A stretch of DNA of 6,575 bases from CAZKCK01 sp964552325 (GTDB taxonomy: Bacteria; Bacteroidota; Bacteroidia; Bacteroidales; TTA-H9), in NCBI GenBank assembly GCA_964552325.1, contig CAZKHA010000190.1:1-6575 (forward strand). The letters are read 5' to 3'. Made by a program: the position numbers and the translations under genes. This document shows positions 6,181 through 6,575 of the stretch, in pieces. Below the pieces are notes generated by a model that made no database searches, had not been told where the DNA came from, and saw only the letters and a list, made by a program, of their open reading frames with translations. Position 1 is the first letter of the stretch. Every line of letters starts with the position of its first letter.

Positions 6181-6575
6181 TGGTAAAAGATTTTGGCCGC
6201 AATGTACACAAAATATCGAACACTTATGAATGTATAAAAGAAAAACATTCTATATTGCATAAGAAAGGGTCTTGCACTTTAAGTTTTTTGGCTCTTAGAC
6301 ATATTATGTGGGAGTTTGTTTGATTGGTTAATTCCACAAAAGTCAAAATACCCTATACGAAATAAGCTTTGCAGTTGGCTTAAGCCTAAACATCCATTGA
6401 TCACGGGTGCTTTTGTTTTTTGTTACGAACAAGCCTGCCCCGACCTGTTATGTGTCCTGTATGAGCAAGGCCAAAGCCGAAAAAGGCTTGGTTAGTGGCC
6501 GCAAAACAACACTATTTGCAAAAGCCGTTTAATTCAATCTAAGGAAACCCATTAGGATTGCTATGGACTGGCTTC
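6181..6575. other. Region without a supportable gene, upstream of the peptidase run
   Basis: No frame gives a convincing protein. On the minus strand all three frames entering from the right edge hit stops by about 6529, so any gene beyond the edge could contribute at most 14 codons here. The longest notable plus-strand frame (GTG at 6407 to TAA at 6530-6532, 41 codons) has no recognisable motif. A short imperfect hairpin at 6471-6491 (CCAAAGCC / GGCTTGG, 6-base loop) lacks a U-run on either strand. An ATG at 6563 on the plus strand could open a divergent gene, but only four codons are visible. The half near the peptidase is AT-rich and presumably holds its promoter. Confidence 0.6.
6209..6215 (-). 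promoter_or_regulatory. Weak promoter-like box upstream of the peptidase gene
   Basis: The minus strand reads TATTTTG, one base short of the Bacteroidota -7 consensus TAnnTTTG, about 28 bases before the ATG at 6180. I see no TTG at the expected -33 distance. A promoter for the minus-strand run should lie in this spacer, but this particular site is only a candidate. No purine-rich ribosome binding site precedes the ATG, which is usual for the phylum. Confidence 0.2.

Noticed and set aside
6471..6491. Hairpin CCAAAGCC / GGCTTGG as a terminator
   Set aside because: The stem has a bulge and no U-run follows on either strand.
6407..6532. 41-codon plus-strand frame starting with GTG
   Set aside because: It has no ribosome binding site, no known motif and a length easily reached by chance; it is mentioned only as part of the gene-free stretch.

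Overview
The window looks like chromosomal DNA from a member of the Bacteroidota. Two complete genes encode secreted proteins with the C-terminal beta-sandwich typical of Type IX secretion system (T9SS) cargo. One is a C10 (streptopain-like) cysteine peptidase and the other a large Asp-box/Ycf48-like propeller protein. Shine-Dalgarno-like sites are weak or absent, the intergenic spacers are AT-rich, and one spacer carries an exact TAnnTTTG box, the Bacteroidota -7 promoter element. I cannot name the genus.

All four genes I can support lie on the minus strand, so transcription runs from high to low coordinates. In that order they are: (a) 6181-6575, a stretch with no supportable gene, holding the upstream region of the peptidase; (b) 4741-6180, the secreted C10 peptidase with prodomain, catalytic domain and C-terminal sorting domain; (c) 3585-4706, a multi-pass membrane protein of the DUF5009/COG4299 family, related to the lysosomal acyltransferase HGSNAT; (d) 1389-3554, a 721-residue secreted protein of Asp-box repeats with a T9SS sorting domain; (e) 1339-1378, a strong hairpin terminator just after (d); (f) 1-1325, the N-terminal 441 residues of another secreted repeat protein, cut by the left window edge. 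Gene (f) reads open from a signal peptide to the edge and contains seven consecutive repeats of about 60 residues.

Genes (b), (c) and (d) are separated by only 34 and 30 bases and could form one transcript ending at the terminator. A promoter-like box between (b) and (c) suggests (c)-(d) may also be transcribed separately. Gene (f) starts only 13 bases after the terminator hairpin, so its expression probably relies on readthrough or on a promoter inside the end of (d).

Three of the four genes encode exported proteins: one protease and two propeller-type repeat proteins. The fourth is an inner-membrane protein that may transfer acyl groups to a sugar. No shared pathway can be shown from the sequence. 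I found no RNA gene, CRISPR array, insertion sequence or phage gene. I do not see convincing evidence of a new multi-gene system; the most distinctive features are the repeat architectures of the two propeller proteins and the terminator placed against the next start codon.
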